The position numbers and the translations under genes were made by a program. From Pseudomonas thivervalensis (GTDB lineage: Bacteria > Pseudomonadota > Gammaproteobacteria > Pseudomonadales > Pseudomonadaceae): a stretch of DNA of 64,000 bases. The notes under the pieces are model-generated. The model was given only the letters and a program-made list of their open reading frames with translations, ran no database searches and was not told the DNA's origin. Below, piece by piece: positions 34,082-43,433 of this stretch; position 1 is the first letter of the stretch, and each line of letters begins with the position of its first letter. The DNA is taken from NCBI RefSeq assembly GCF_001269655.1, contig NZ_LHVE01000009.1:1-64000 (forward strand). Direction: 5' to 3'.

Positions 34082-35719
34082 ATGGACTACGATGTCATCA
34101 TTGTTGGAATGGGACCGGTGGGCGCCTTGTGCGCCAATCTGGCCGGTCTGTGGGGGCTCAATGCCCTGGTGGTGGAGAAGTCCGAAACGGTCTATGCCAA
34201 CCCTCGGGCCATGGGCTTTGACCATGAAGTGATGCGAGTCTTCGGCAATATCGGCCTGGCTGACAGCATTGCCGAACATGTCATGCCGTACCGTCCCTCG
34301 GAGTACCGTACGACCGGTTCTCAGTTGATCAAGCGCATTGACGCTGCCCAACCGCCTTTTCCGCTGGGCTGGGCGCCGAACTATGTGTTTTCCCAGCCGC
34401 CGGTGGAGCGTGCACTTCGCGAAAAAATTGCCCGTTTCAAATCGGTAACCGTTGAGCTGGGCTCTGAGGTGCTGTCGGTTGACTCCGCCGAGTCCCAGGC
34501 GAATGTGCGTATCCAGGCGAAGGACGGGACTGAGCGCACGGTCACGGCGGCCCATGTGCTGGCCTGCGATGGCGGCACCAGCCCGATCCGCACCCGCTTG
34601 GGGTTGAAGATGGACGACCTTGCGTTCGACGAGCCGTGGCTGGTGGTCGATGTGATCCTCAACGAAGGGGCGGGGGAGGACCTACCGAAGACCAACGTCC
34701 AGTTCTGCGAATTGGCCAGGCCTTGCACCTTTGTCGTCGGCCCCGGGCGACATCGTCGCTGGGAGTTCATGATCAATCCGGATGAGCAGCCGTCGGAAAT
34801 CTCAAAACCTGAAATGATCAAGAAGCTGATTTCCCGCTGGTTGCCGGAGCAGGACTATCAGTTATGGCGGGCTTCGGCGTACCGATTCCATGCATTGATC
34901 TTGGAGCAGTGGAAAGCGGACCGGGTGTTCTTTCTCGGGGACGCGGCCCACATGACGCCGCCATTCCTGGCACAAGGCATGTGCCAGGGGATCCGCGATG
35001 CCTTGAACCTGGTCTGGAAAATCGCCCTGGTGAAAGAAGGGTTGGCGGCTCCGGAGTTCCTGGAAACCTATCAGATCGAGCGTATCCCTCATGTGCGCCA
35101 GACCACTTTGGCGGCCAAGGAGTTCGGCGGAGTGATCTGCGAGCGCGACAGCGAAAGAGCCGCGAACCGGGATGCACGGTTGATCGAACATATGAAGGAG
35201 AACCCGGGCGGAACCATCCGGCAATCGTTGATCCCCGGTTTGTCCCAGGGGTTTATCGCGCAAGTGTCGCCGGCCGGAGAGCTGTTTCCCCAGCCAATGG
35301 TGATCAACTATGTAGGCAAGCAGGCCTTGCTTGATGAGTTTACTGGCCAAGCGTTTCGCGTGGTCGTTGCCCCCGGGTTCGATGCCAGTGCGTTGTTGAG
35401 GTGCCTGCGCAGCAGCCAGTCGCTTAAGGGCTTGCCTATCCACGTCGTGCGGTTGGTCAACGCTGAGCAATCAGGGGCCTGCGCTGCCGATGAGTACCGG
35501 GAAGTCGATGGGCTGTTGGCGCAGTGGTTGGAACAGCGAGGGTGCAATGTGGTGATCGTGCGGCCCGATCACTACGTGTATGGCGGGGCGGTCACGGTGG
35601 CCTGGGCGATGGAGTTGCTCGAGGGCATGGAGCTTGCGCTATGGTGCAAGCCGCCGCAGAAACCCACGCCGGCCCAAGGTGGTGTTTGTGATAAGACGAT
35701 CAGGTTCGCGCAGGCTTAA
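34082..35719 (+). CDS. FAD-dependent aromatic hydroxylase (MhpA type)
   Basis: 545 residues, the size of MhpA, 3-(3-hydroxyphenyl)propionate hydroxylase. The FAD motif is YDVIIVGMGPVGALCANLAG, the DG motif lies in VLACDGGTSPIRTRLG and the GD motif is FFLGDAAHMTPPFLAQGMCQ. The C-terminal thioredoxin-like domain (LVRPDHYVYGGAV region) is present. It inserts a hydroxyl group next to an existing phenol group using NAD(P)H and O2, preparing the ring for the VOC dioxygenase. The natural substrate is unknown. Confidence 0.9.
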   Translation: MDYDVIIVGMGPVGALCANLAGLWGLNALVVEKSETVYANPRAMGFDHEVMRVFGNIGLADSIAEHVMPYRPSEYRTTGSQLIKRIDAAQPPFPLGWAPNYVFSQPPVERALREKIARFKSVTVELGSEVLSVDSAESQANVRIQAKDGTERTVTAAHVLACDGGTSPIRTRLGLKMDDLAFDEPWLVVDVILNEGAGEDLPKTNVQFCELARPCTFVVGPGRHRRWEFMINPDEQPSEISKPEMIKKLISRWLPEQDYQLWRASAYRFHALILEQWKADRVFFLGDAAHMTPPFLAQGMCQGIRDALNLVWKIALVKEGLAAPEFLETYQIERIPHVRQTTLAAKEFGGVICERDSERAANRDARLIEHMKENPGGTIRQSLIPGLSQGFIAQVSPAGELFPQPMVINYVGKQALLDEFTGQAFRVVVAPGFDASALLRCLRSSQSLKGLPIHVVRLVNAEQSGACAADEYREVDGLLAQWLEQRGCNVVIVRPDHYVYGGAVTVAWAMELLEGMELALWCKPPQKPTPAQGGVCDKTIRFAQA

Positions 35720-35742
35720 CGCCTGAAAGGCAACATGCCCTT

Positions 35743-35776
35743 CGCCTGGCACTGTCCACGAAAACAGTACCAGGCG
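35743..35776. terminator. Bidirectional terminator between convergent genes
   Basis: CGCCTGG-c-ACTGT paired with ACAGT-a-CCAGGCG around an 8-nt loop, between the ends of the hydroxylase gene (+) and the GntR gene (-). A T-rich stretch follows on the plus strand. Confidence 0.6.
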
Positions 35777-35805
35777 GAGGTTCTTTCATGATGTCTGAGC
35801 AAGGC

Positions 35806-36492
35806 TCATTGAAGCGTGGCTTGTCGGCGCTCGATGGCTTCGACGATCCGGCCCAGGGTTTCCTGGATGTGATTGCGCAATAAAGTCACGGCTTTCTCGC
35901 TGTCGCGAGCCAGGGCCGCTTCCATCAACTTCTGATGCTCGTTGCCCTTGTGCCGCTGGGTGATTCGCTGTTGGGCGGAAAAGCGCCGGTAGCGTTCGGC
36001 CCGATCAAACAGCGAATCGATCATCTTCAACAACAACGGCGATGGGCATGCCGCGAACAGGGCGAAGTGAAAGGCCTTGTGTCGGGTCGACCATTCATCA
36101 TCGAGCACCAACACGCCGCTTCCGAGTTTTTTCTCGACCAGATTCAGACGGTGAAAGGCCCCTAGCACGTCGGCCTCCCAGGCGTCATCGCCATACTGGA
36201 TGGCATCGGCCAAGGCTTCGCATTCCAGCAGACAGCGCATGCGTGTGATGTCGCGAAAGTCACTGACGGAAATCGGGGCGACCCTGAAGCCCTTGTTATC
36301 GCTGGCTTCGACCACGCCATCCTGGGTCAGTCGATTGAGGGCTTCACGAATCGGCGAGCTGCTGAGTCCATAGGTCTTGGACAACTCTGCGACCTTGAGC
36401 TTTTCGCCGGGGGCCAGCTCACAACAGACGATCGCTTTTTTCATCTTCGTCAATGCGACATCGATCAGCGGAATGTTGGGAGAGGGAATCAT
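35806..36492 (-). CDS. GntR-family regulator, FadR (FCD) subfamily
   Basis: 228 residues. The winged helix-turn-helix lies at about 15-75 (LKVAELSKTYGLSSSPIREA, LNRLTQDGVVEASDNKGFRV). The all-helical FCD domain follows, with metal-binding His residues in TRHKAFHFALFAAC and QRHKGNEHQKLMEAAL. It is divergent from the DUF1302-DUF1329 operon. GTGCAC-type palindromes occur before that operon, in its own promoter and before the FAH operon, so it is the likely local repressor of the first aromatic cluster. Confidence 0.9.
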   Translation of the reverse strand: MIPSPNIPLIDVALTKMKKAIVCCELAPGEKLKVAELSKTYGLSSSPIREALNRLTQDGVVEASDNKGFRVAPISVSDFRDITRMRCLLECEALADAIQYGDDAWEADVLGAFHRLNLVEKKLGSGVLVLDDEWSTRHKAFHFALFAACPSPLLLKMIDSLFDRAERYRRFSAQQRITQRHKGNEHQKLMEAALARDSEKAVTLLRNHIQETLGRIVEAIERRQATLQ

Positions 36493-36526
36493 GGTCGTGG
36501 TTGTCCTGAAATTTGCACCAAACGCA

Positions 36527-36540
36527 TTTTATGCGCAAAA
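36527..36540. promoter_or_regulatory. GntR-type operator in the gntR promoter
   Basis: TTTTATGCGCAAAA, a palindrome-like relative of TTTTTGTGCACAAAAA, about 35 bases before the gntR start. Further half sites (TTTGCACC, AGTGCAAAG) flank it. Confidence 0.5.
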
Positions 36541-36693
36541 CGAATTTTAGTGCAAAGACTGATTAGACGCCTCCTGTCGATGGATTTATCTTCCAGGCCT
36601 TTGGGCCCCTGCCTGCTCTCCGTTCCTTCTCACCCACCTCCAATGCGCGATACCCGCCTGAATCCGCTTGACTTTGAATTTGCGCAGGGATAA

Positions 36694-36708
36694 TTTTTGT
36701 GCACAAAA
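36694..36708. promoter_or_regulatory. GntR-type operator before the DUF1302 operon
   Basis: TTTTTGTGCACAAAA, the same palindrome as at 32499. A related half-site GTTTTTGCGCACG follows at 36731. The region 36541-36693 shows no gene. Confidence 0.65.
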
Positions 36709-36822
36709 TATATTTAAGTGCAATAAATGTGTTTTTGCGCACGCATTCAACGCCAGCGGTATTCGCGGCCAAGGCTGCGAGTGGATGACCTTTTACAAAA
36801 ACAAAAAAACAGGAACATCTCC

Positions 36823-38475
36823 ATGAAAACAGCCAACCAGCGATTTTGCCCGTTACCGGTCTCCAGCCTTGCTTGCGCAGTCAGCGCAACGGTACTGCTG
36901 GGCCTTTCAACCCAGGCACAAGCCTTCCAGATCGACACCGGCAACCCCGACCTTTCGGCGACGTGGGATAACACCATCAAGTACAGCAACGCCTGGCGGG
37001 TGAATAAACTCGATCACAAGGTGGCGGTGGGCCCTGGGACCTCCAACAGCAACCCCAACCTGGACGACGGCGATCGAAATTTCGATCGGGGGCTCATTTC
37101 CAATCGTCTGGACATCCTTTCCGAATTCGACATCAAGTACAAAGACGTCGGTGCGCGCCTCAGTGCGGCGTCCTGGTACGACAACGTCTACAGCCAAGAC
37201 AATGACAACGATTCGCCGGGCACTGCCAACTCGTTGAGTGTCGACCACGACGAGTTCACCAGCGATACCCGCCGGATCCATGGTCAACGCACTGAAATCC
37301 TCGACGCGTTTGTCTATGGCTCGACGGAAATCGGCACCACCTCGCTGTCCGGGCGGCTCGGGCAGTTCACGCAGATCTACGGCGAAAGCTTGTTCTTCGG
37401 CGCCAACGGCATTGCCAACGCCCAGTCCACGGTGGACCTGGTGAAGCTTCAATCCGTCCCCGGTTCGCAGTTCAAAGAAATTCTGATGCCCACCAAGCAG
37501 GTGTCCGGCAACTGGCAACTGAACGACACCGTGAGCGTGGGGGCGTACTACCAATTCGAATGGAACAAGACCCGTTTGCCTGCAGCGGGTAGCTACTTCA
37601 GTGGTTCGGACTTTGTGGGTGAAGGCGGGGAACGGGTGTTCTTTCCAACCGGTGAGCTGCGTCATGGCAAGGACAAGGACGCGAGGGATTCCGGACAGTT
37701 CGGCGCGCAGCTGAAGTTTGCCGTGGACGACTGGGAGTTCGGTCTCTACGCCGCGAAATATCACGAAAAGACGCCAGTGTTTTACTTCCGTCCGGCCGCG
37801 CTCGTGCCGGGGGCCGATGACTCGTTTATCAATGTCTATCCCGAGGACGTGAAGGTCTTCGGTGCCAGCTTCAGCACGCTGGTGGGCGAGGCCAATATCG
37901 CCGGCGAGACATCGATCAGACTCGATACGCCCTTGGCGGGCGTCGGAGGCACCATCATCACTGGCATGGACGCCGACAACGATTCCAACCCCGCGTACCC
38001 CATCGGTCGGTCGTGGCATGCCCAGGTGTCGATGATCAATGTCTATGGGGGATCCGCGCTGTGGGACGGCGCTTCCCTGGTGGGTGAACTGGCGTTCAAC
38101 CGACGGCTGAGCGTGACCAAAAATGCCGATCAACTGGACCCCAACACCACCCGTGATGCCTTCGCCATGCGCTTCACGTTTGAACCGCAATATTTCCAGG
38201 TCTTCCCCGGTATCGACGTCCAAGCGCCGATCACCCTTGGCTACAACCCGTCCGGGCGTTCTTCCGTCACGCCCCAGGCGTTTGGCCCGGAACATGGCGG
38301 CGACCTGACGCTGGGTCTCAAGGCCGATTACAAGAAGCAGTGGTACGCCTCGCTGAGCTACACCAACTTCTTTGGTGAGGCCGGGCCGGTTATCAACTCA
38401 GCCAATTCCTTCACCTACCAACAAAACATGAAAGACCGGGATTTCGTGGCGTTTTCGATCCAGCGAACCTTTTAA
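36823..38475 (+). CDS. DUF1302 outer-membrane protein (envelope module 1)
   Basis: 550 residues from the ATG at 36823 (AGGAAC upstream). Signal peptide ends in STQAQA, and the mature protein starts FQIDTGNPDLSATWDNTIKY, the DUF1302 hallmark. Many alternating beta-strands and a terminal aromatic residue (FSIQRTF) point to an outer-membrane barrel. It is the first of four genes (DUF1302, DUF1329, Ycf48-like, MMPL) that recur at 52530-59297. The family is found with degradation clusters for steroids, terpenes and aromatics; no mechanism is established to my knowledge. Confidence 0.88.
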   Translation: MKTANQRFCPLPVSSLACAVSATVLLGLSTQAQAFQIDTGNPDLSATWDNTIKYSNAWRVNKLDHKVAVGPGTSNSNPNLDDGDRNFDRGLISNRLDILSEFDIKYKDVGARLSAASWYDNVYSQDNDNDSPGTANSLSVDHDEFTSDTRRIHGQRTEILDAFVYGSTEIGTTSLSGRLGQFTQIYGESLFFGANGIANAQSTVDLVKLQSVPGSQFKEILMPTKQVSGNWQLNDTVSVGAYYQFEWNKTRLPAAGSYFSGSDFVGEGGERVFFPTGELRHGKDKDARDSGQFGAQLKFAVDDWEFGLYAAKYHEKTPVFYFRPAALVPGADDSFINVYPEDVKVFGASFSTLVGEANIAGETSIRLDTPLAGVGGTIITGMDADNDSNPAYPIGRSWHAQVSMINVYGGSALWDGASLVGELAFNRRLSVTKNADQLDPNTTRDAFAMRFTFEPQYFQVFPGIDVQAPITLGYNPSGRSSVTPQAFGPEHGGDLTLGLKADYKKQWYASLSYTNFFGEAGPVINSANSFTYQQNMKDRDFVAFSIQRTF

Positions 38476-38499
38476 GCAAAGAACAGGCGGGCCCTGATA

Positions 38500-39852
38500 A
38501 TGATAAAAATTAAACTGCTGTTGCTGTCCACTCTGTCGATTTCCCTGTCTGTCGGTACCGCGCTGGCGGCGGTCAGTCCTGACGAGGCGGCAAAGCTCAA
38601 GACCACGCTGACGCCGATGGGGGCCGAAAAAGCCGGCAACGCCGACGGCTCGATCCCGGCCTGGACTGGCGGCTTGACCAAGGACGTCCCTGGCGCCAAG
38701 TTCGGCGATGCGCCTGCCGATCCGTTCCCCGGCGAAAAACCGCTGTTGCAGATCAACGCCAAGAACGCTGCGCAGTACGCCGACAAGTTGAGTGAAGGTA
38801 CCAAAGCCCTGTTGGCCAAATTCCCCGACACCTTCCACCTCGATGTCTACCCGACTCACCGCAGCGCCGCGGCGCCGGACAGCGTCTATCAAAACACCTT
38901 CGCCAACGCCACCAACTGCAAGACCACCAGCAATGGTTTGTCGGTAGAGGGCTGCTACGGCGGTATACCGTTCCCGATCCCAAAAAACGGCAACGAGGTC
39001 ATCTGGAATTTCCTGCTGCGGGTTGAAGCCGAATCCATACAGATGGGCTATTCCAACATCATCGGCAACGCCGACGGGACTCGGACGCTGGCCAGCCGGG
39101 GCGTGGAAAACTGGCAGTATCCGTACTACTACAAGGACGGTGCCGCAGATAAATGGTCCGGGCAGTATGCGCTGCTGCGGTTCCTGACCAGCGAGCCGCC
39201 GTTCAAGGCCGGGGAATCACTGGTGACCCATGACAGTACCAACGCTCAGCAGCCGCGAGAGGCCTGGCAGTACCTGGTCGGCCAACGCCGTGTGCGGCGG
39301 GCGCCTACCGTGGGTTATGACACCCCGGATTTCGTCGCTTCGGGCGCCAACTATTTCGATGAGGTGCACGGCTTCATCGGTCATCCGGATCGCTACGACT
39401 GGAAACTGGTGGGCAAGAAAGAACTGTACATCCCTTATAACGACAACAAGTTCCATGCCGAGAAACGCGACGATGCCTTTACCGCCAACCACCTCAATGC
39501 CGACAAAGTGCGCTGGGAACTGCACCGTGTCTGGGAGCTGGAGGCCACGGTGGCGCCGGGCAAACGCCATGCTGTGCCCAAGCGTCGATTCTTCATCGAC
39601 GAAGACAGCTGGACCATCTCGCTGGTGGATGGCTACGACGCCGAGGGCAAACTCTGGCGTGTCTCCCAGGTGCTGCCATTCGTGGTGCCGGCCATCCCTG
39701 CGGTGGTGGTCAAACCTGTGGTGATCTACAACCTGCAGGCCAAGACCTACAGCGTCGTCCAGGGTCTTAACGGGGAAACCTATAGCGTGATACCGCGCAA
39801 GCCCGAGAACTTTTTCACCGGCACTTCGGTGGCATCCGGGTCGGTTCGCTGA
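38500..39852 (+). CDS. DUF1329 periplasmic protein (envelope module 1)
   Basis: 450 residues. Signal peptide ends in GTALA. Family motifs are AEKAGNADGSIPAWTGG near residue 45, YGGIPFPIPKNGNEVIWN and YDWKLVGKKELYIPYN. The predicted fold is all-beta, related to LolA/LolB-type lipid carriers. There is no lipobox. It follows the DUF1302 gene by 24 bases and belongs to the same operon. It probably hands a hydrophobic molecule between the outer-membrane barrel and the inner-membrane pump. Confidence 0.88.
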   Translation: MIKIKLLLLSTLSISLSVGTALAAVSPDEAAKLKTTLTPMGAEKAGNADGSIPAWTGGLTKDVPGAKFGDAPADPFPGEKPLLQINAKNAAQYADKLSEGTKALLAKFPDTFHLDVYPTHRSAAAPDSVYQNTFANATNCKTTSNGLSVEGCYGGIPFPIPKNGNEVIWNFLLRVEAESIQMGYSNIIGNADGTRTLASRGVENWQYPYYYKDGAADKWSGQYALLRFLTSEPPFKAGESLVTHDSTNAQQPREAWQYLVGQRRVRRAPTVGYDTPDFVASGANYFDEVHGFIGHPDRYDWKLVGKKELYIPYNDNKFHAEKRDDAFTANHLNADKVRWELHRVWELEATVAPGKRHAVPKRRFFIDEDSWTISLVDGYDAEGKLWRVSQVLPFVVPAIPAVVVKPVVIYNLQAKTYSVVQGLNGETYSVIPRKPENFFTGTSVASGSVR

Positions 39853-39939
39853 GCCTCGCAACGGTTGATTAATACGTTTGTTTTCTGGAGGCGGTGCACG
39901 GTCATCGCTTCCAGAGAGCGGCATCATCGAGGTTCAGAC

Positions 39940-41034
39940 ATGTCTTCTTTTTATTCCGGCCCTATAAAGGTCTTCATTGCCAGCCTGTGGATGGCGACAA
40001 CGTTTTATGGTCCGGGCGCTGTAGCGCAAACGATAGGATTGGCGCAGCAATCGGCGATCCACAGCGCGATGGCAACACAATCGGTCATGCTCAGTGTTGC
40101 TCGGGCTGGGCAGCGGTTGGTGGCTGTGGGCGAGAGAGGTTTCATCATTGTTTCGGATGACGACGGGGCGACCTGGCAGCAAGTCGACTCGCCGGTCAGC
40201 GTGACGTTGGTCAAGGTGCGTTTCATCGATGACAGACAGGGCTGGGCAGTCGGGCATGCTGGAACTGTTCTGCACAGCCAGGATGGCGGATTGACCTGGG
40301 CTAAACAGCTCGACGGTGTCCAGGCCGCCGACATCGAACTGAAGCAAGCCGAGCTCGACACCGATGACCAGGCCTCGGAGCGTCTGTCCCAGGCTCAGCA
40401 GTTGGTGGATGAAGGGCCGGATAAACCTTTGCTCGACCTGCTTTTCCTGGATGCGCGAAACGGTTGGGTGGTGGGGGCCTATGGCTTGGCTTTCGTCACC
40501 CATGACGGCGGGCTCAGTTGGCAGTCCATTCGTGCCCATGTCGATAATCCAAACGGGTTGCATCTCTATGGCATTGCAAAGATAGGAACCGATGTCTTCA
40601 TGGCTGGCGAGCAAGGGACGTTGCTGCGTTCCAGCGATACAGGCCAGACCTTCGAGGCGTTGACGCCCCCTTATGAGGGCACGATCTTCGGTCTTGCGCC
40701 GACCGACAATCATTCGATTCTGGCGTTCGGACTGCGTGGCAAGGCCTTCGAGTCCCGGGATCGTGGCGAGACCTGGAAGCGTCTCGACACCTTGCAGCCG
40801 GTGACGTTGACCAGCGGCTTGCGCCTGGATGATGGCTCGGTCCTGCTGGCGGACGAGTCGGGCCGGGTGTTGCGTTTTGCCGATGGAGACACACAAGCCA
40901 CTGTCCTGCAGATACCTCAACCTCGTTACTTCACGGGCATGACGCAAGCGGCGAACGGTGACCTGATCATCAGCAGCACGCGCGGCATGCTGTCGTCCGC
41001 CATAAAAGTGGAATCGTCGGAGCCGCCACAATGA
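39940..41034 (+). CDS. Ycf48-like periplasmic beta-propeller (envelope module 1)
   Basis: 364 residues from the ATG at 39940 (GAGG 8 nt upstream). A signal peptide (SLWMATTFYGPGAVAQ) leads into repeated propeller blades, e.g. VAVGERGFIIVSDDDGATW, GWAVGHAGTVLHSQDGGLTW and GWVVGAYGLAFVTHDGGLSW, with the BNR/Asp-box pattern SxDxGxTW. Ycf48-like proteins act as assembly or adaptor factors. Its stop overlaps the MMPL start (ATGA), so it is probably a periplasmic partner of that pump. Confidence 0.87.
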   Translation: MSSFYSGPIKVFIASLWMATTFYGPGAVAQTIGLAQQSAIHSAMATQSVMLSVARAGQRLVAVGERGFIIVSDDDGATWQQVDSPVSVTLVKVRFIDDRQGWAVGHAGTVLHSQDGGLTWAKQLDGVQAADIELKQAELDTDDQASERLSQAQQLVDEGPDKPLLDLLFLDARNGWVVGAYGLAFVTHDGGLSWQSIRAHVDNPNGLHLYGIAKIGTDVFMAGEQGTLLRSSDTGQTFEALTPPYEGTIFGLAPTDNHSILAFGLRGKAFESRDRGETWKRLDTLQPVTLTSGLRLDDGSVLLADESGRVLRFADGDTQATVLQIPQPRYFTGMTQAANGDLIISSTRGMLSSAIKVESSEPPQ

Positions 41035-43433
41035 ACAGTTTTACGCACTCTGCCGAACACTCGGCTGCACTTGCATCACCTGCCTTTGATCCTGCTTCCG
41101 GGACCCTGGTCGAGCGGCTGTTGTTCAATCATCGCAGCATCGTATTGGGTATCTGTGTGCTACTCAGCCTGGTGCTCGGCTATCAGGCGCTGAGTCTTAA
41201 GCTCAATGCCGCCTTCGAGAAAATGATCCCCACGGATCACCCCTATGTGCAGAACTATCTGCAAAACCGCAGTCAGTTGGGGGAGGGCGGCAACACCTTG
41301 CGGATTGCGATCGAGGCCAGGCAGGGCAGTATTTTCAGTGCCGAATACCTGGAAACGGTCAAGAAGATCAACGACGAAGTATTTTTGCTTCCCGGTGTCG
41401 ACCGCTCCTATATGAAGTCCCTGTGGACGCCGGCCACGCGCTGGATCGGCGTGACCGAGGAGGGTTTCGATGGCGGTCCTGTCATCCCGGACGATTACGA
41501 TGGTTCAGCCAACAGCCTGGAACAGGTGCAGCAGAACATCGAACGGTCGGGCGAGGTGGGGCGGCTCGTGGCCTCCAATTTCAAGTCCAGCATTGTGCTT
41601 TTGCCGCTTCAGGAAAGTACCTCGGATGACGGTACCCCACTGGATTACAACGCCCTGTCAAACCGACTCGAACAGATCCGAGCCAAGTACGAAAACCAGA
41701 GCATCCAGATTCACATCACCGGTTTCGCCAAGGTCGTGGGGGACTTGATGGACGGCATGCGGCAGATGCAGCTGTTCTTCGCCGCGACCCTGGTGATCTG
41801 CGGGCTAGTGTTGTTCTGGTACACCCGTTGTGTGCGCAGCACGGTGCTGGTGCTGCTGTGCTCGATCATTGCGGTGGTCTGGCTGCTGGGCTTGCTGCCG
41901 ACCCTGGGGTTCGACCTGGATCCGTATTCCATTCTGGTGCCGTTCCTGGTGTTTGCCATCGGCTTGAGCCATGGCGCCCAGAAAATGAACGGCATCATGC
42001 AAGACATCGGGCGCGGTGCCGACAAACTGGTGGCGGCGCGCTTCACCTTTCGCCGGTTGTTTTTGACCGGGTTGATGGCGCTGGTGGCGGATGCCGTGGG
42101 TTTTGCGGTGTTGATGATCATCAAAATCCCGGTGATCCAGGACCTGGCCGTTACCGCGACGGTTGGTGTGCTGACGCTGATTTTTACTAACCTGATCCTG
42201 CTACCTATCCTGTTGTCATACACCGGCGTGAGCAAAGTGGCGGCGCAACGAGAAGCGGCCAACGATCGGTTTTCCCGGCTGGACGCCCATCACGCACGGC
42301 ATCCGTTCTGGGCCTTCCTGGATCGCTTCACCGAACGCAAATGGGCCACCGGCGCGATCCTCATTGGTGTGGTGCTGGGGGCGGCGGGCTTTGCCATCAG
42401 TCTTCACGTCAAGATTGGCGACTTGAATCCAGGAGCGCCGGAGTTGCGTCCCGAGTCTCGCTACAATACCGACAACCGCTTCATGGTCAGCAACTTCTCC
42501 GCCAGTAGCGACAAGTACGTGGTGATGGTCAAGACCCCGCAGTACTTCTGCGCCAATTACCAGACGTTGGTAACGGTGGATGCACTGGAAGCGCAGTTGC
42601 AACAGTTGCCGGGTGTGGTCTCTACCACTTCCCTGGCTGCGTTGAGCAAACAGGCCGCCGCCGGCATGAACGAAGGCAGCATGACCTGGTATGAGATCCC
42701 GCGTAACCAGGGGCTATTGAACGCGATCATCACTCGCGCACCGCGAGAGTTGTTCAACCAGAACTGCGACCTGCTGACCGTGTATGTCTACCTGACGGAC
42801 CATAAGGCCGATACGCTCACCCGAGTGGTGCAGACGGTCGAACAGTTTGCGGCCAGCCATGACAGCGATCAGATTCAGTTCCTGAACGCGGCGGGTAACG
42901 CCGGTATCGAGGCGGCCACCAACATCGTTGTGAAGCGTTCGAACGTGCAGATGTTGTTCATGGTGTACGCGGCGGTCATTGCCCTGTGCTTCATCACGTT
43001 CAGGTCCTGGCGAGCCGTGGTCTGTACGGTGTTGCCGTTGATGCTCACCTCCGTGCTGTGCGAAGCCTTGATGGTGGGGCTCAACATCGGTGTCAAGGTG
43101 GCGACCCTTCCAGTGATTGCACTGGGGGTGGGAATCGGCGTGGATTACGCGCTCTACATTCTCAGCGTGACACTTGCCAACCTGCGCAATGGTTCAAGCC
43201 TGTCGGATGCCTATTACCTGGCGCTGTTGTCCACCGGCAAGGTGGTGGTGATGACCGGGATAACCTTGGGAGTGGCTGTGACCACCTGGGTGCTGTCGCC
43301 GATCAAGTTCCAGGCCGACATGGGCATTTTGCTGGGCTTCATGTTCGTCTGGAACATGGTGGGGGCATTGATCCTGGTGCCCGCGCTCGCGCATTTTCTC
43401 CTCAAGCCCAAGCCACAGACTGTGAGTATCTAA
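41031..43433 (+). CDS. MMPL/RND-family inner-membrane transporter (envelope module 1)
   Basis: 800 residues with about 12 membrane segments in two halves and two large periplasmic loops. Characteristic pieces are the loop start NAAFEKMIPTDHPYVQNY, YSILVPFLVFAIGLSHGAQK and VIALGVGIGVDYALYILSV, which carry the Gly/Asp-rich RND transmembrane motifs. Relatives (MmpL, HpnN) move lipids or other hydrophobic molecules with proton energy. No MFP or TolC-like gene is nearby; the DUF1302/DUF1329/Ycf48 proteins would be the other envelope parts. Confidence 0.9.
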   Translation: MNSFTHSAEHSAALASPAFDPASGTLVERLLFNHRSIVLGICVLLSLVLGYQALSLKLNAAFEKMIPTDHPYVQNYLQNRSQLGEGGNTLRIAIEARQGSIFSAEYLETVKKINDEVFLLPGVDRSYMKSLWTPATRWIGVTEEGFDGGPVIPDDYDGSANSLEQVQQNIERSGEVGRLVASNFKSSIVLLPLQESTSDDGTPLDYNALSNRLEQIRAKYENQSIQIHITGFAKVVGDLMDGMRQMQLFFAATLVICGLVLFWYTRCVRSTVLVLLCSIIAVVWLLGLLPTLGFDLDPYSILVPFLVFAIGLSHGAQKMNGIMQDIGRGADKLVAARFTFRRLFLTGLMALVADAVGFAVLMIIKIPVIQDLAVTATVGVLTLIFTNLILLPILLSYTGVSKVAAQREAANDRFSRLDAHHARHPFWAFLDRFTERKWATGAILIGVVLGAAGFAISLHVKIGDLNPGAPELRPESRYNTDNRFMVSNFSASSDKYVVMVKTPQYFCANYQTLVTVDALEAQLQQLPGVVSTTSLAALSKQAAAGMNEGSMTWYEIPRNQGLLNAIITRAPRELFNQNCDLLTVYVYLTDHKADTLTRVVQTVEQFAASHDSDQIQFLNAAGNAGIEAATNIVVKRSNVQMLFMVYAAVIALCFITFRSWRAVVCTVLPLMLTSVLCEALMVGLNIGVKVATLPVIALGVGIGVDYALYILSVTLANLRNGSSLSDAYYLALLSTGKVVVMTGITLGVAVTTWVLSPIKFQADMGILLGFMFVWNMVGALILVPALAHFLLKPKPQTVSI

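Noticed and set aside
36907..38295. 462-codon antisense frame in the first DUF1302 gene
   Set aside because: Shadow of a real gene with signal peptide and family motifs; similar antisense frames (395 and 437 codons) occur in the monooxygenase at 51277 and the second MMPL gene.
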